DNA of 64,000 nt from Halosimplex rubrum. GTDB taxonomy: Archaea; Halobacteriota; Halobacteria; Halobacteriales; Haloarculaceae. The stretch spans positions 1,488,001-1,552,000 of the forward strand of contig NZ_CP058910.1 in assembly GCF_013415885.1 (NCBI RefSeq). Reading direction: 5' to 3'. Made by a program: the position numbers and the translations under genes. The number at the start of each line of letters is the position of its first letter. The first letter of the stretch is position 1. Shown here piece after piece: positions 1-8,529 of this stretch. The notes under the pieces were generated by a model that was given only the letters and a program-made list of their open reading frames with translations, was not told the DNA's origin and ran no database searches.

Positions 1-432
1 AGATCCGTTCGTCGGGACGAACTGGACGACCTGCTCGAACTGTACCGGCAGCTCAACCCCGCCGACCCGGAACTGGCTCCCGAGGAGGTAGCGGGCCAGT
101 GGGACGAGATGATCGCCGACGCGGATCTCGACATCGTGGTCGTCGAGCACGACGGGCGGCTCGTCGCCACCTGCCTGCTGTCGGTGACGAAGAACCTGAC
201 GCGGGGCGCGCGACCGTTCGCGCTAGTCGAGAACGTGGTGACCCGCGAGGAGTATCGTGGGGAGGGATTCGGCACCCAGTGCGTCGAAGGGGCGGTCGAG
301 CGGGCGCGCGAACGCGGCTGCTACAAGGTGATGCTGCTGACCGGGTCCGACGAGGCGTGGACACACGAGTTCTACGAGTCCTGCGGGTTCGACTCGGAGG
401 CGAAGACGGGGTTCACGCTGGATCTACGGTGA
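1..432 (+). CDS. GNAT-family N-acetyltransferase (5' truncated by window edge)
   Basis: The reading frame is open from base 1 and ends with TGA at 430-432, so the N-terminus lies outside the window. The visible part has the GNAT fold pattern: a [15 protein letters not shown] strand pair, then [20 protein letters not shown], which contains the acetyl-CoA-binding R/Q-x-x-G-x-G/A loop (here YRGEGFG). A C-terminal strand with an aromatic CGF motif closes the fold. The family transfers an acetyl group from acetyl-CoA to an amine; the substrate cannot be told. An internal ATG at 109 is not the start, because good GNAT sequence precedes it. Confidence 0.85.
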   Translation, partial: RSVRRDELDDLLELYRQLNPADPELAPEEVAGQWDEMIADADLDIVVVEHDGRLVATCLLSVTKNLTRGARPFALVENVVTREEYRGEGFGTQCVEGAVERARERGCYKVMLLTGSDEAWTHEFYESCGFDSEAKTGFTLDLR

Positions 433-562
433 CGACGGGGAGGGGCAACGTGCGGTGGTGAGACGAGGTGCCGCCGAGCCGTTCGAGCGGGTGGCTCGGC
501 GTGGACAGCGACGGACGGGGCGTTCCGACGGGCTTTTGAACGCGCGCCGAGTTCGACCGGGT

Positions 563-949
563 ATGGCAGATTTCACGGTCGCCGTCTCCGACCCGGAGGA
601 CGGCCACACCTACCAGGTCGAGATCGACGGACAGGACGCCAACCGGTTCATCGGCCGCGAGATCGGTGAGGAAGTCGACGGCGGGAGCGTCGGGCTCTCG
701 GGCTACACCGTCGAGATCACCGGCGGCTCCGACGAGACCGGTCGCCCGATGCGCGACGACGTGCGCGGCACGGAACTCAAGCAGATCATGCTCGAAGGCG
801 GCACGGGCTACGAGCCGGGCCGCGACGGCGAGCGCAAGCGCGTCACCGTCCGCGGCCGCGAGGTCGGCGAGGCGACCCGCCAGATCAACGCCCGGATCGC
901 CGAGCGCGGCGGCGAGGACCCCGCCGAGCTGCTCGGCGACGACGAGTAA
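563..949 (+). CDS. rps6e: 30S ribosomal protein S6e
   Basis: A 128-residue protein starting [17 protein letters not shown], with the conserved block [12 protein letters not shown] and a [11 protein letters not shown] segment diagnostic of archaeal/eukaryotic eS6. It is a small-subunit ribosomal protein. I chose the ATG at 563 because family members start at this point; the frame stays open upstream to 455 but the added residues are arginine-rich noise. It stands alone rather than in a ribosomal operon, followed by a probable terminator. Confidence 0.93.
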   Translation: MADFTVAVSDPEDGHTYQVEIDGQDANRFIGREIGEEVDGGSVGLSGYTVEITGGSDETGRPMRDDVRGTELKQIMLEGGTGYEPGRDGERKRVTVRGREVGEATRQINARIAERGGEDPAELLGDDE

Positions 950-960
950 GTTCGCGACCG

Positions 961-992
961 GCCTCCGGTCGAGGCGACGCTGCGTTCTTTTT
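961..992 (+). terminator. Probable terminator of rps6e
   Basis: A 5-bp stem GCCTC/GAGGC (961-965 with 971-975) is followed by a T-rich run at 985-992, 12-40 bases after the S6e stop. In archaea the T-run is the main signal, so the hairpin may be incidental. Confidence 0.4.
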
Positions 993-1074
993 CGGCTCGC
1001 CGCGTGGTGCGTGTTGACTCGCGTCGCGAGACGCGTCCCCAACGACTTTCCTCGCCCCGCCGCTCCACCCGACG

Positions 1075-1287
1075 ATGGACTCGCTCGCGGGTCGACCGCT
1101 TCGGACGCTCGCGGATCGGCGGCTCCGGACGCTCGCGGTCGGTGACTCTCGGGCGCGACGGCGCCTGGTCCTGACGGTCGTCGGGCTGCTGGGAGCGGGA
1201 TCGGTCGCGTTCCTGCTCGAACTCCACGAGGGGCATCGACGCCGAGGAACTCACAGCACGATGTCGACGGCGACGAACGCCCCGTAA
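1075..1287 (+). CDS. Possible small membrane protein (uncertain)
   Basis: An ATG-initiated 70-codon frame. It encodes an Arg-rich N-terminus and one hydrophobic stretch (LVLTVVGLLGAGSVAFLL, about residues 31-48). Its last 37 bases overlap the 3' end of the convergent phosphate permease gene, and its C-terminal sequence looks like antisense of that gene. No family is recognised. It may be a chance ORF filling the gap between two convergent genes. Confidence 0.22.
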   Translation: MDSLAGRPLRTLADRRLRTLAVGDSRARRRLVLTVVGLLGAGSVAFLLELHEGHRRRGTHSTMSTATNAP

Positions 1288-2423
1288 CTGACCCCCAGCG
1301 CCAGCGCCAACGACCCCACCCAGGCGGCGACGGTCTTGGCCATCTTCTCGCGGCTGACGGCGTTGTTACCGGCGGCGTAGCCGCTCCCGATGATCGCGGA
1401 GACGATGATCTCGTTGAACGAGACGGGGATCCCGAAGAAGACGGCGGTCTGGGCGATGGCGAACGAGGGGATGAGCGCGGCGATCGACCGCCGGGGGCCC
1501 AGCGAGGAGTAGTCCTGCGAGATAGCCTTGATCATCCGCGGCGCGCCGGTCCAGGAGCCGATCAGGAGGCCGAGGCCACCGCCCAGCAGGACGGCGACGA
1601 TGGGGAGGTCGAACGGGTCCAGCAGGGGGACCAGCGGCCCGATCGCGAGGCCGACCTGGCTCCCCCCAGCGGAGAAGGCGACGAGGCCGCCGAGGACCAG
1701 CAGGAAGTGCCGCTGGCCGCGTTGGCTGTCCTCGCGCACGTCCCACCAGAGGGCGAAGGCGGTACAGGCGGCGACCAGCAGCGAGACGGTCGCGCCGACG
1801 GCGAGCGAGGGGCCGCCGATCGCGGCGACCGCAGAGGAGACGACGGAGGCCTGCTCGCCGGGCGGCCCGAGGAAGACGAACTCGACGTTGGCGAGGATGA
1901 TGCCGACGACGCCGGCGAGCGCGGGGACCGCCAGCCGCTCGGGGACGCCCTCGCTCCTGAGCAGGCGGGCGGTGGCGTAGGCGATGCCGCCGCCCACGAA
2001 CGGGACGGCGAGCCACAGCGCGGCGATCTGGCGGTACTTGGCCCACGCGGGGTCGCCCCCGAGCGCGAGGCCGACCCCGACGACCGCGCCGGTGACGGTG
2101 AACGCGGTGGCGATCGGGTAGCCCGCGAAGACGCCGATCGCGACCAGCGTCGCCGCGGTCAGCAGGCCGACCACGGCGGCGGTCGGCGAGAGCGTGACGC
2201 CGCGGATGAGTTCCTGTCCGACCGCCTCGGTGACGTTCGCGCCCTGAAAGACCGCGCCGGCCAGCCCGAGGATCCCGACGACGAAGCCGGCCCGCATCAC
2301 CGAGATCGCGTTGGCCCCGACCGCGGGTGCGAAGGGCGTCGACCCCGAGGAACCGGCGCCGATCGCCCACGCCATGAACAGACTCGCCAGAGCCGCGACC
2401 ACCAGTATCGCCAGCGATGCCAT
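1251..2423 (-). CDS. PiT-family inorganic phosphate permease
   Basis: A 390-residue multi-spanning membrane protein. The N-terminal half has the GANAISV signature of PiT transporters (residues about 36-42), and the inverted C-terminal repeat has the matching GYAAGNNAV motif, as expected for the duplicated PiT/Pho-4 fold. It would import phosphate using an ion gradient. No phosphate regulator or PhoU-like gene is adjacent. The DUF5828-like gene upstream on the same strand is separated by 84 bases, so co-transcription is possible. Confidence 0.9.
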   Translation of the reverse strand: MASLAILVVAALASLFMAWAIGAGSSGSTPFAPAVGANAISVMRAGFVVGILGLAGAVFQGANVTEAVGQELIRGVTLSPTAAVVGLLTAATLVAIGVFAGYPIATAFTVTGAVVGVGLALGGDPAWAKYRQIAALWLAVPFVGGGIAYATARLLRSEGVPERLAVPALAGVVGIILANVEFVFLGPPGEQASVVSSAVAAIGGPSLAVGATVSLLVAACTAFALWWDVREDSQRGQRHFLLVLGGLVAFSAGGSQVGLAIGPLVPLLDPFDLPIVAVLLGGGLGLLIGSWTGAPRMIKAISQDYSSLGPRRSIAALIPSFAIAQTAVFFGIPVSFNEIIVSAIIGSGYAAGNNAVSREKMAKTVAAWVGSLALALGVSYGAFVAVDIVL

Positions 2424-2507
2424 CTGCGGTCGGATAACGGCGGTTGGTATAATAGCCTGCCGACTGCGGTGCGGGACAGCGGAGGGAAACGGGTCGAGCG
2501 ACCCGAG

Positions 2508-3209
2508 TCAGGTCGTCTCGGAGTCGGCCTGGTCCCCCAGGTCGGGCGCCTCGACGCCCTCGGCGGCCTCGGCGGCGTCGGTGGCCTTCTCGGTGTCGAC
2601 GTGCCAGCGGTCGACCGTCGACTCGTAGTCGGCCAGTTTGTTCGAGACCTTGATCTTCAGGTCGTCGTCGTTGACGTTGATCTCGAAGACGTACTCCGGA
2701 CGGTCGTCGCCGTTGACCCGCTGGAGGTTCGCGCTGACGAGTTCGTTGTCGAAGTAGTAGGGCGCGATCTGGGTCATCACGTTGCGGTAGACCGCGTCCT
2801 CGACCTTCCGGACGGCCTTCCGACCGGCCGAGTCGGCCGCGCGGGCGACGTAGTCGAGGGACTCGCTCCACTTGTCGACGGCCGCGTCGGTGTCCTCGTC
2901 TTCGAGGTTCTCGTAGGATTCGGTGAGCTTCTCGCCGGCTTTCTGGAGGTCCTCGTCGGGGTCTTTCCCCGCCTTCTCGCCCTCTCCCTCCTCGACGCTG
3001 GCCTGGTCGGCGGTCTTCTCGTTGACGTCCTCGTCGAGCCGCTCGTGGCTCTTGGGCCGCCACTCGTCGAACTCGTCGAGGGCGGCCAGCGACACGTCGT
3101 CCTCGCCGTCCTCGCGCAGGTCCTTCAGCGCGCGGACGATGCGCTCGCCGTGTTCGACCGCGTCGACCCATCCCCCGCGGGTCTTGAAGCCGGAGACGCT
3201 CTCCTCCAT
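2508..3209 (-). CDS. Conserved haloarchaeal protein (DUF5828-like)
   Basis: A 233-residue, very acidic soluble protein starting MEESVSGFKTRGGW. Residues about 60-110 are a charged, probably helical segment (EKTADQASVEEGEGEKAGK). A more compact C-terminal part contains APYYFDNELVSANLQRV and YVFEINVNDDDLKIKV. From memory it resembles the haloarchaeal DUF5828 family; function is unknown. Its start codon overlaps the stop of the upstream small gene (TAATG), so the two are probably translationally coupled. Confidence 0.75.
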   Translation of the reverse strand: MEESVSGFKTRGGWVDAVEHGERIVRALKDLREDGEDDVSLAALDEFDEWRPKSHERLDEDVNEKTADQASVEEGEGEKAGKDPDEDLQKAGEKLTESYENLEDEDTDAAVDKWSESLDYVARAADSAGRKAVRKVEDAVYRNVMTQIAPYYFDNELVSANLQRVNGDDRPEYVFEINVNDDDLKIKVSNKLADYESTVDRWHVDTEKATDAAEAAEGVEAPDLGDQADSETT

Positions 3210-3430
3210 TATCGCCCGTAGGTGATCTTCGTCGCGACTCGGTCGATCCGGCGCTTCGCCCGGGCTATCAGGATCTGCGGTTTCGCGACGCGGCGCAGCT
3301 GGTCTTCGGGGACCTCGATGCGCGCGTCGCCGAACGGGTCGCGGTCGCCGTCGTCGTCGCCCTCGCTCGCGGCACTGACGACGCTGGTCATGCTACAGCG
3401 ACCGCACGCCTCGGTGTCTTTCGGAGCCAT
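3209..3430 (-). CDS. Small conserved haloarchaeal protein with a CxxC motif
   Basis: A 73-residue protein beginning MAPKDTEACGRCSMTSVVSAAS; the C-G-R-C pair may bind a metal or be redox-active. The C-terminal half is basic (ILIARAKRRIDRVATKITYGR), unusual in this acidic proteome and suggestive of nucleic-acid contact (inference). I place the start at 3430 rather than an upstream in-frame ATG because the CxxC segment directly follows this Met. It overlaps the next gene by one base (TAATG), forming a two-gene unit. No named function is recognised. Confidence 0.65.
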   Translation of the reverse strand: MAPKDTEACGRCSMTSVVSAASEGDDDGDRDPFGDARIEVPEDQLRRVAKPQILIARAKRRIDRVATKITYGR

Positions 3431-3573
3431 CGATTCAACGGTGGTTTGCACTCGTCGGGGTTAAAGGTTGCTTGGCGTGCGAATTCACGACAGGATCGAC
3501 CGCTGTCCTCGGATCCCGGCCGATGCGGGCAGCCTACTACCGACCGTCACCGGGGACGCGTTCCGGGGAGACG

Positions 3574-3579
3574 TTTTTA
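3574..3579 (+). promoter_or_regulatory. TATA box TTTTTA
   Basis: TTTTTA lies 25 bases before an ATG at 3604, the spacing of a leaderless haloarchaeal transcript. The start site therefore falls on a 24-codon leader frame rather than on the main gene at 3675. Confidence 0.5.
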
Positions 3580-3603
3580 CCGCCCCCGCCCGACGAGTGT
3601 GGT

Positions 3604-3678
3604 ATGAGATGCCACCACGTTTCCGCGGGTGGTCGGGGCGTCGGCGACGGCCGCGTCGCCGAGGGAGGCGAGCGATGA
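3604..3678 (+). CDS. Possible 24-residue leader peptide
   Basis: A short frame (MRCHHVSAGGRG...) starts exactly where a leaderless transcript from the TTTTTA box at 3574 should start. It ends in an ATGA overlap with the downstream gene (ATG 3675, TGA 3676-3678). Another ATG five bases on (3609) would instead extend the downstream protein by 22 Arg-rich residues. Which of the three ATGs is used cannot be settled from sequence alone. Confidence 0.35.
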   Translation: MRCHHVSAGGRGVGDGRVAEGGER

Positions 3679-4307
3679 GCGACCGCGGGGGACGCGACGG
3701 CGCGGGGGGCGGGAGCGCGGACCCGGACGAGGCGACCGCGACGGGCGAAGAGGCGCCCGAGGACGTGCCGGTCTGGGAGGACGAGTACGTCGAGCGGGTG
3801 AGCGGGCGGCTGCTGCACAACTTCGACCTGGAGAAAGAGCGAACGGTGGCGGGCGAGCCGTTCGCGCTGTACGGGCGGATGGACATCGAGAGCCGCAAGC
3901 AGCTGTTCCACGCGGCGCTGAACTACGCGAACCACGGCTCGACCGAGCACCTGTTCGTCGCCCGCCGGGACGGCGTCGGCGTCGCGGACCTGGAAGCGCT
4001 CGTCGAGTGGGCCCACGACCTGGCCGACGAGTGGATCGACGCCGACGAGGAACACTTCAGTACGGACTTCACGGTGGCGCTGGTCGTGCCGCGGATTCCC
4101 GAGGCGGTTCGCGAGTTCGTCGAGCGGTTCAAGGACCGGACGCTGATCAGGTACGGCTACTACGGTCACTACGAGGTGAACCTGGTCGTGGTGGCGCCCG
4201 AGCGCGAGGAGATCGCGACGAGTCGGGCGACGGACTTAGACCGGGCGTTCGCGCTGTGGGCCGAGCCGGAAGCGGAGTCGTCGGGACTCCTGAGTCGGCT
4301 GTTCTAG
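3675..4307 (+). CDS. Conserved haloarchaeal protein of unknown function (possibly DUF8052)
   Basis: A 210-residue soluble protein. After a disordered Gly/Asp/Glu-rich N-terminus (about 30 residues) comes a conserved core: WEDEYVERVSGRLLHNFDLE, YGRMDIESRKQLFHAALNYA and FSTDFTVALVVP. It recalls the haloarchaeal DUF8052 family (from memory, not checked). No catalytic motif is visible. Its stop codon overlaps the stop of convergent cstA (shared CTAG at 4304-4307). The start choice is discussed under the leader peptide. Confidence 0.7.
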   Translation: MSDRGGRDGAGGGSADPDEATATGEEAPEDVPVWEDEYVERVSGRLLHNFDLEKERTVAGEPFALYGRMDIESRKQLFHAALNYANHGSTEHLFVARRDGVGVADLEALVEWAHDLADEWIDADEEHFSTDFTVALVVPRIPEAVREFVERFKDRTLIRYGYYGHYEVNLVVVAPEREEIATSRATDLDRAFALWAEPEAESSGLLSRLF

Positions 4308-6169
4308 TCGTCGCCGGGTTCGACGCCGCCGCCCTCGGTGGAGCCGACGATGGCCTCGCGGTCGAGGCCGCCGCGGGCCTCCTTGACGTTGTCGTAGCTG
4401 AACCAGACGAGCCCGAAGATGAGCCCGACGAGCACCAGCGCGATGACGCTCTGGAGAGCGAGCGACGCGGCGCCGACGAGTCCGCTGTACTCGCCGGCCA
4501 CGAGTGCGGTCGGGTTGCGGTAGAGGCCGATGGTCGCGAGCGCGATGACGGTCACCGCGAGCATGAAGACCAGCGGCACGCCGGTGCTGACGAGCTGTTT
4601 GTTGTCGTCCCAGTTGGCGAGCCAGACGGTCGCGACCAGCAGCGCGAGCGCCGCGAGCGCCTGGTTGGCGCCGCCGAACAGCGGCCAGATGTTCGACCAC
4701 TGGCCGGAGGCGACGAGGAAGTAGCCCGCCAGCGAGAGGACGCCGGCGTTGACGTAGCGGTTGGTGACGGTGCGTTCGAGGTCGGTCTCGGGCGTGCCGA
4801 CGATCTCCTCGAGCATGTACCGACCCAGTCGCATCGCGGTGTCGGTGCTGGTCAGCAGGAAGCTGACGAACACGAGGCCGATGAACGTCGCCGCGGCGGT
4901 GACCCCGACGCCGAAGACCGTCAGCAGGGCGCCGCCGCCGGCGGGGAACGTGACGAGCGCGGAGCTGAGCGAGTCGCCCGCGCCGACGACCAGCGAGACG
5001 GCGAGGATCGCGGTGATCGCGAGCAGGCCCTCGCCGAGCATCCCGCCGTAGCCGATGAGCCGGGCGTCGCTCTCCCGGTCGAGTTGCTTCGCGGTCGTCC
5101 CCGAGGAGACCAGCGAGTGGAACCCGCTGATGGTCCCGCAGGCGATGGTGACGAACAGGAACGGGAACAGCGCCCCCAGTTCAGGGTGGATGAAGCCGGT
5201 CCAGCCGGGGATCTGCGTCGTCAGCGACGTGACCTGGACGCCCTCGATACCGGCCGAAGCGACGTTGATCGTGATGTCGGTGAAGCCGACGACCGTGCCG
5301 ACGATGGCGCCGAGGATCATGCCGCCGACGCCGACGTACAGCAGGCTGGAGGTGAGGAAGTCACGGGGCTGAAGCAGCACCCAGACGGGCAGGACGCTCG
5401 CGGCGAAGGCGTAGAGGACGGTCACGAGCACCCAGCCGGCCATGTTGGGGTTGGTCGCGCTCGCCATCGGGAGGAAGTCGCCGCTGCTCCCCAGCAGGAC
5501 GATCGTCTCGGCCGGCAGCCCCTCGCGGGCGAACAGCGCGACGGGGTACTCCAGGCCGACCCAGACGCCGCCGAACACCATCGCCACGAAGGCGACGGCG
5601 CCCGGCAGGAACGGGCCGTTCAGCTGGTAGAGGTACACCCCGAAGAGGATCGCCAGCGCGATGTAGACGAACGACGCCGTCGCCGTCCACGGGAAGGCGT
5701 CGAACACCAGCCCGATCAGGTAGGCGAAGGCGGCGATGACGAGGATGATCGTCAGGTACGCGAACCACAGCAGCATGTCCTTGCCGCGCTCGCCGACGTA
5801 CTGCCCGATGATGTACCCGATCGACTTGCCGTCGTGGCGGACGCTCGACGACAGCGACATGAAGTCGTGGACCGCGCCAAAGAGCGGGTTGCCGACCGCG
5901 ACCCAGACGACCGCCGGGATCCACCCGAACGCCGCGGCGGCCGTGATCGGCCCCGCGATCGGCGCCCCGCCCGCGATACTCGAGTAGTGGTGTCCCAGTA
6001 AGACCGGCTTTTTCGACGGGACGTACTCCTGTCCGTCGTCGTATTTATGTGCCGGTGTCTCTCGGTCGTCGTCGAGTTCGACGAACCGGGCCAGGTACCT
6101 CGAATACCCGAGATACCCCACCGAGAACGTTGCCAGTGCCGCTATCGCGAGCCACATCACCTGTACCAT
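4304..6169 (-). CDS. cstA: Carbon starvation protein CstA family transporter
   Basis: A 621-residue protein with about 16 hydrophobic segments. It contains the CstA hallmarks GHHYSSIAGGAPIAGPITAA (about residues 59-78), NPLFGAVHDFMSLSSSVRH and GTISGFHSLVSSGTTAKQL. CstA proteins import peptides or pyruvate when carbon is limiting. The length matches archaeal CstA forms. A GGTGA ribosome-binding site sits just upstream of the ATG, and an AT-rich promoter region lies at about 6190-6240. The extreme C-terminus is a short acidic tail. Confidence 0.93.
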   Translation of the reverse strand: MVQVMWLAIAALATFSVGYLGYSRYLARFVELDDDRETPAHKYDDGQEYVPSKKPVLLGHHYSSIAGGAPIAGPITAAAAFGWIPAVVWVAVGNPLFGAVHDFMSLSSSVRHDGKSIGYIIGQYVGERGKDMLLWFAYLTIILVIAAFAYLIGLVFDAFPWTATASFVYIALAILFGVYLYQLNGPFLPGAVAFVAMVFGGVWVGLEYPVALFAREGLPAETIVLLGSSGDFLPMASATNPNMAGWVLVTVLYAFAASVLPVWVLLQPRDFLTSSLLYVGVGGMILGAIVGTVVGFTDITINVASAGIEGVQVTSLTTQIPGWTGFIHPELGALFPFLFVTIACGTISGFHSLVSSGTTAKQLDRESDARLIGYGGMLGEGLLAITAILAVSLVVGAGDSLSSALVTFPAGGGALLTVFGVGVTAAATFIGLVFVSFLLTSTDTAMRLGRYMLEEIVGTPETDLERTVTNRYVNAGVLSLAGYFLVASGQWSNIWPLFGGANQALAALALLVATVWLANWDDNKQLVSTGVPLVFMLAVTVIALATIGLYRNPTALVAGEYSGLVGAASLALQSVIALVLVGLIFGLVWFSYDNVKEARGGLDREAIVGSTEGGGVEPGDD

Positions 6170-6368
6170 GTGTTGTCACCACACACCGTACATCACGAAA
6201 GAACACCATAAAACTTGAAGATTATGATATACTATATCCGACACTTACTGGACGTAAAACGGCGGTACGAGCGACCGTGTCAGGTCAGTGCGCGGTGCGA
6301 TACCTCCCTCGCGGGAGAGCGGTGTTCCCTGCGTTATGGATCCGGCGGCGAGCGCGGTCGGTCCCGTC

Positions 6369-7448
6369 TCACGCTTCGACGGACGCCGCGTCGACGTCGA
6401 CGGCGAGGTCGTCGGCCACCGCCGCGAGGAGGTCGCCTTTCACCTCGCGGACGCGCGACTCGATCTCGGCGACGACCGGTTCGTCGAACTCGCTCCGGAT
6501 CTCGTCGATCCGCTCGCGCTCGGTCGCGACGCGGTCGCGTAGCCACGTCGCGCCGCGGCCGCGCTCGTCGTCGTCGGGCGCGGGCGTCACCCTGTTGACG
6601 ACGAGCCCCTCCACCCCGAGGTCCTGCTCGGCCATCTCCGCGACCGCGCGCTCGGTCTCGCGGATCGACAGCTCGTCGGGGTTCACAACGAGGAAAAAGG
6701 CCGACTCCTCGCGCAGCGTCCGGCCGGCGAACTCGAAGCGCTCCTTGCGACCCTGCAGGTGGGCGATCAGCGGGTCCTCGTCGAGCTTCCGGCGGGCCTC
6801 CCGGCCGCCGACGGCCGCCTTCTCGAACAGGTCGACCGACTTCGTCCGCTTGGCGACGAGCCGTTCGATCCACCCTTCGAGGAACTCCGGCAGCGCGAGC
6901 AGCCGCAGCGTCCCGCCGGTCGGCGAGGTGTCGAAGACCACCCGGTCGTAGTCACCGCTCGCGGCGTCTACCGCTCGCTCGTTCCGAGGCGCTCCCTCCG
7001 GTCGCGCCTCGCTGCTCGCGGGTCGTCCCTCCCCGCTCGCACTGTCCGAGGCGTCTGACGACGCCTCGTCGCGCATGACCCGGACGAACCGGTCGAACAG
7101 CGCGGCCTCGTAGGCGCCCGGCGTCCGGTGGGCGAGTTCGATCTGGCGGTCGATCTCGTTGACGATGGCGGCGCTGACCTGCTCGTTCATGCGCTGGCGG
7201 ATCTCCCCCATGTGCCGTTCGACCTCCTCGTCGGGGTCTACTTCCATCGCCCACAGGCCCTCGTGGCCGTCGACCGCGCTCGGGTCGTCGTCGAAGGCCT
7301 GGTCGAACACGTCGGCGGTGCTGTGGGCCGGGTCCGTCGAGACGACGAGCGTGTCCAGCCCCGCCTCGGCGCACTTCAGCGCGTAGGCGCAGGAGACGGT
7401 CGTCTTGCCGACGCCGCCCTTCCCGCCGAAGAAGACGAACTTCTCCAC
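6369..7448 (-). CDS. ArsA/Get3-family anion-transporting ATPase
   Basis: A 359-residue P-loop ATPase. It begins with the deviant Walker A motif GGKGGVGKTT, followed by the switch I region DPAHSTADVF and the DTSPTGGTLRLL switch II block, which define the ArsA/Get3 family. Archaeal members resemble Get3 (tail-anchored protein targeting) as much as ArsA. I prefer the GTG at 7448: it gives VEKFVFFGGKGG and has GGAGG about 8 bases upstream. A GTG at 7523 would add 25 residues. A Ser/Ala/Glu/Arg-rich insert of about 38 residues (bases about 6960-7075) separates the MRDE and YDRVVFDTSPTGG motifs and includes one of the hairpin repeats. Confidence 0.9.
   Translation of the reverse strand: MEKFVFFGGKGGVGKTTVSCAYALKCAEAGLDTLVVSTDPAHSTADVFDQAFDDDPSAVDGHEGLWAMEVDPDEEVERHMGEIRQRMNEQVSAAIVNEIDRQIELAHRTPGAYEAALFDRFVRVMRDEASSDASDSASGEGRPASSEARPEGAPRNERAVDAASGDYDRVVFDTSPTGGTLRLLALPEFLEGWIERLVAKRTKSVDLFEKAAVGGREARRKLDEDPLIAHLQGRKERFEFAGRTLREESAFFLVVNPDELSIRETERAVAEMAEQDLGVEGLVVNRVTPAPDDDERGRGATWLRDRVATERERIDEIRSEFDEPVVAEIESRVREVKGDLLAAVADDLAVDVDAASVEA
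6985..7011. repeat. Hairpin module with 11-nt loop, inside the ArsA gene
   Basis: A perfect 8-bp stem CGAGGCGC/GCGCCTCG encloses the loop TCCCTCCGGTC. The same loop type recurs at 24.3-24.5, 59.4 and 61.7 kb. Here it is read in frame by the ArsA gene and encodes part of a low-complexity insert. A second 9-bp inverted repeat (7047-7055 with 7060-7068) lies in the same insert but has a different 4-nt loop. Confidence 0.7.
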
Positions 7449-7524
7449 GGTCAGGCCCTCCGTCGTCTCGCGGCGCTCGATCCGACGCCGCTCGGTCGGG
7501 TCCGTCGTCGGTCGACCCCCCACA

Positions 7525-7839
7525 TCAGTGGACGTGGTACTGCTGGCCCTTGCGTTCGAGCCACGACCCGCGGTCCCACATGCGCCGCTCCCAGGCCTCG
7601 AACTCCTCGGCGAGGTACGGCAGCAGTTCGACCGTGTAGTACGACACCGGGCTCGGGATGCCGAAGGCGTCGGCGAAACAGGCGAACAGGAACGTGTCCT
7701 CGACGTCCTCGGCCTCCTTCTCGATCTTCTCGAAGGAGGGGTGCTCGACCATCCCGTGATAGAGCCCGTGGAGCCACTCCTCGACCCACTCGCGGAACGA
7801 CGCGATACGCCGGGCGAGCGGCCGGCCGTCGTCTGTCAT
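7525..7839 (-). CDS. Small conserved protein upstream of the ArsA-type ATPase
   Basis: A 104-residue soluble protein beginning MTDDGRPLARRIASFREWVEEWLHGL. It is rich in aromatic and acidic residues, with a central FLFACFADAFGIPSPVSYYTVELLPYL segment split by helices, and ends in HVH. No catalytic motif or named family is recognised. It lies immediately upstream of the ArsA-type gene on the same strand; its TGA touches that gene's most upstream possible GTG start. This suggests a two-gene unit and perhaps a functional link (inference). Confidence 0.7.
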   Translation of the reverse strand: MTDDGRPLARRIASFREWVEEWLHGLYHGMVEHPSFEKIEKEAEDVEDTFLFACFADAFGIPSPVSYYTVELLPYLAEEFEAWERRMWDRGSWLERKGQQYHVH

Positions 7840-7926
7840 GAACGTTCGTAGTAGACCGTCGTACTTAAAGATGTCAGCGGCCCGCCGCGGCGGGCGTCGC
7901 CGACGGGCGCGGGGACGCCGCTCTAT

Positions 7927-8337
7927 CTACCCGAGGTCGTCGGCGAGACGGGCGAGCGCGCGGTCGAGTTCGCCCCGGCGCTTCCAGGCGGCGACGCGGT
8001 CCGTGACGGCCGCCAGCGGGAGCCCCAGGCCGACCCCGGAGGTCGCGGTGACGCGCGTGCCCTCGTCGTCGGCCGCCCAGGTGAGGTCGGTCCACATCTC
8101 GTCGAACGGGCCGGCGTCGCCGACCTGCTCGTATCGCAGTCCGGCCTCCCGGGGTTCGAACCGGAGGGCGACGCCGACGCCGCGGGCGCCCGCGGTCACG
8201 AAGGTCGCCTCGTCGCGCTCCTCGATGTCGAGCACTTCGAAGCTCCCCTCGTACTCGACGACGACGCTCGGTTCGAGCGCTCGGCGCACCTCGGCCGGCG
8301 TCGCGCCGACGAATCGCTCGACCGTGACTTCCCGCAT
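7927..8337 (-). CDS. SRPBCC (START-like) family protein
   Basis: A 136-residue protein with the SRPBCC pattern: an N-terminal strand MREVTVERFVGATPAEV, alternating strands with GLRYEQVGDAGPFDEMWTDLTW, and a long C-terminal helix. The fold makes a hydrophobic pocket used by polyketide cyclases, lipid carriers and coenzyme-Q-binding proteins; the ligand here is unknown. It is a single gene with no informative neighbour, divergent from the lipoprotein gene at 8530. Confidence 0.72.
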   Translation of the reverse strand: MREVTVERFVGATPAEVRRALEPSVVVEYEGSFEVLDIEERDEATFVTAGARGVGVALRFEPREAGLRYEQVGDAGPFDEMWTDLTWAADDEGTRVTATSGVGLGLPLAAVTDRVAAWKRRGELDRALARLADDLG

Positions 8338-8529
8338 CGACCCGTTCGTCGGGGCCGCGGGGCTTAAACGCTGGCCCGGTCCCCTACGGCGGGCGCGCCG
8401 TCGCGTCCGTCCGCCGGTCTCGCGGGGAAATCCTTACCAGCGGGGCGTCCGTTCGGTCGGAGACATGTGTGGGGTCCGAGTGCGCGACGGCGCGTCGAGC
8501 GGTGAGCGAACGGCGACGCGAGGGGTGCG

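Noticed and set aside
7047-7068. A 9-bp inverted repeat in the ArsA insert counted as a further hairpin module
   Set aside because: Its 4-nt loop does not match the 11-nt loop consensus, so it was left out of that family.
8140-8170. GGTTCGAACC string like a tRNA T-arm
   Set aside because: It lies inside the SRPBCC gene and no acceptor or anticodon stem can be built around it. No other tRNA candidate was found.
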